Below, in pieces: positions 14,275 to 14,749 of a stretch of 14,749 nt of DNA. Both the position numbers and the translations under genes were made by a program. Under the pieces are notes generated by a model. That model had not been told where the DNA came from. It saw only the letters and a list, made by a program, of their open reading frames with translations, and ran no database searches. Source of the stretch: an uncultured Gemmatimonadota bacterium (GTDB taxonomy: Bacteria > Gemmatimonadota > Gemmatimonadetes > Gemmatimonadales > GWC2-71-9). The DNA lies in contig CAMLHP010000043.1 of the NCBI GenBank assembly GCA_946479805.1, positions 1 to 14,749 of the forward strand, in the 5' to 3' direction. How positions within the stretch are numbered: position 1 is the first letter of the stretch; each line of letters opens with the position of its first letter.

Positions 14275-14749
14275 ATGCGGGAAGTGACGGTGGCTCACCT
14301 CGGCGTGGACCGGACCAACAACAGCCCGGTGGTGATCCTGCGCGAGAAGGACGGCTCGCGCGTGCTGCCAATCTGGATCGGGCCGGCGGAGGCGAGTGCC
14401 ATCGCGATGGAGCTGCAGGGGGTCAAGGCCGCCCGACCCATGACCCATGACCTCCTGAAGCAGGTCATTGGCGGACTGGGCGGAAATCTCCGCCGGGTGG
14501 TGATCAGCGCGGTCAGGGAGAACACGTACTTCGCCGAGCTGATGATCCTGAGGGGTGAGGATGTATTCCAGGTGGACGCCCGTCCCAGCGACAGCATTGC
14601 CATCGCGCTCCGCTGCGGCGCGCCGATCTTCACCAGCGACGACCTCCTGGGCGATGGCGACAGCGGATCCGAGGTGCCCTCGCCCGATCCCTCTGCCGAG
14701 GCCGAGCGCCTCCGCCAGTATCTCGAGAAGCTCGATCCCCAGGATTTCG
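14275..14749 (+). CDS. DUF151 bifunctional nuclease-like protein (3' end outside window)
   Basis: The first 158 residues of a bifunctional nuclease (BFN, DUF151) family protein; plant members have RNase and DNase activity, while most bacterial members are uncharacterised. The visible text starts MREVTVAHLGVDRTNNSPVV, continues with LPIWIGPAEASAIAMELQG and the hallmark TYFAELMIL, then VDARPSDSIAIALR. It ends in the C-terminal UVR-like helix RLRQYLEKLDPQDF. Relatives end only a few residues beyond this point, so little is missing. ATG 14275 is six bases after metK, with a weak AGG upstream. Co-transcription with metK is likely. The actual activity of this protein is unknown. Confidence 0.9.
   Translation, partial: MREVTVAHLGVDRTNNSPVVILREKDGSRVLPIWIGPAEASAIAMELQGVKAARPMTHDLLKQVIGGLGGNLRRVVISAVRENTYFAELMILRGEDVFQVDARPSDSIAIALRCGAPIFTSDDLLGDGDSGSEVPSPDPSAEAERLRQYLEKLDPQDF

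Noticed and set aside
1..14749. Mobile elements, CRISPR arrays, tRNA or rRNA genes, or a defence system
   Set aside because: No transposase, integrase, repeat-spacer pattern or tRNA-like cloverleaf was seen, and essentially all sequence is accounted for by housekeeping genes.

Overview
This is a high-GC, gene-dense stretch of bacterial chromosome with 19 protein genes, all on the + strand: 17 complete and one cut by each window edge. Everything recognisable is a housekeeping or central-regulation gene. I see no mobile element, phage gene, CRISPR array, tRNA or rRNA. The gene set suggests a Gram-negative-type free-living bacterium: short HPF, HPr kinase beside a mannose-family PTS, RibBA fusion, and DUF151 nuclease after metK. 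My best guess is Gemmatimonadota or a similar high-GC phylum such as Myxococcota. That guess rests on gene order and sequence flavour, not on a search.

Layout. Positions 2-460 hold the 3' end of argS. Positions 465-2413 hold a PfkB-family kinase translationally coupled to purM. Positions 2432-5820 hold a complete riboflavin set (ribD, ribE, ribBA, ribH). It is followed by nusB (5813-6226) and an orphan GT4 glycosyltransferase (6237-7352). Positions 7371-12954 hold a short ribosome hibernation factor, HPr kinase/phosphorylase, all four parts of a mannose-type PTS (IIA, IIB, IIC, IID), HPr and enzyme I. After a 72-base gap come metK (13027-14268) and a DUF151 bifunctional nuclease that runs off the end (14275 onward).

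How the genes work together. PurM supplies the purine pathway, and its eventual product GTP is one of the two RibBA substrates; ribulose 5-phosphate is the other. RibBA, RibD, RibH and RibE then carry these to riboflavin, except for the dephosphorylation step between RibD and RibH, for which no gene is seen here. In the PTS block, phosphate would pass from PEP to EI His197, HPr His15, IIA His14 and IIB His14, then to a sugar crossing IIC/IID. HPr Ser46 would be the HprK target. All these residues are present. No sugar-catabolic gene or PTS-linked transcription factor lies nearby, so the block may be as much a regulatory relay as a transporter.

Twelve of the 18 gene junctions are overlaps or gaps of at most 10 bases. 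Between argS and ptsI no gap exceeds 26 bases, and the only promoter-sized space is the 72 bases before metK. I found no FMN riboswitch before the rib genes, no SAM riboswitch before metK, and no convincing intrinsic terminator. I did not find a clearly new biological system. The items most worth a second look are the self-contained PTS/HprK/HPF block with short, divergent membrane subunits, the PfkB-purM pair, and a Phe-to-Pro change in a normally invariant RibB motif.
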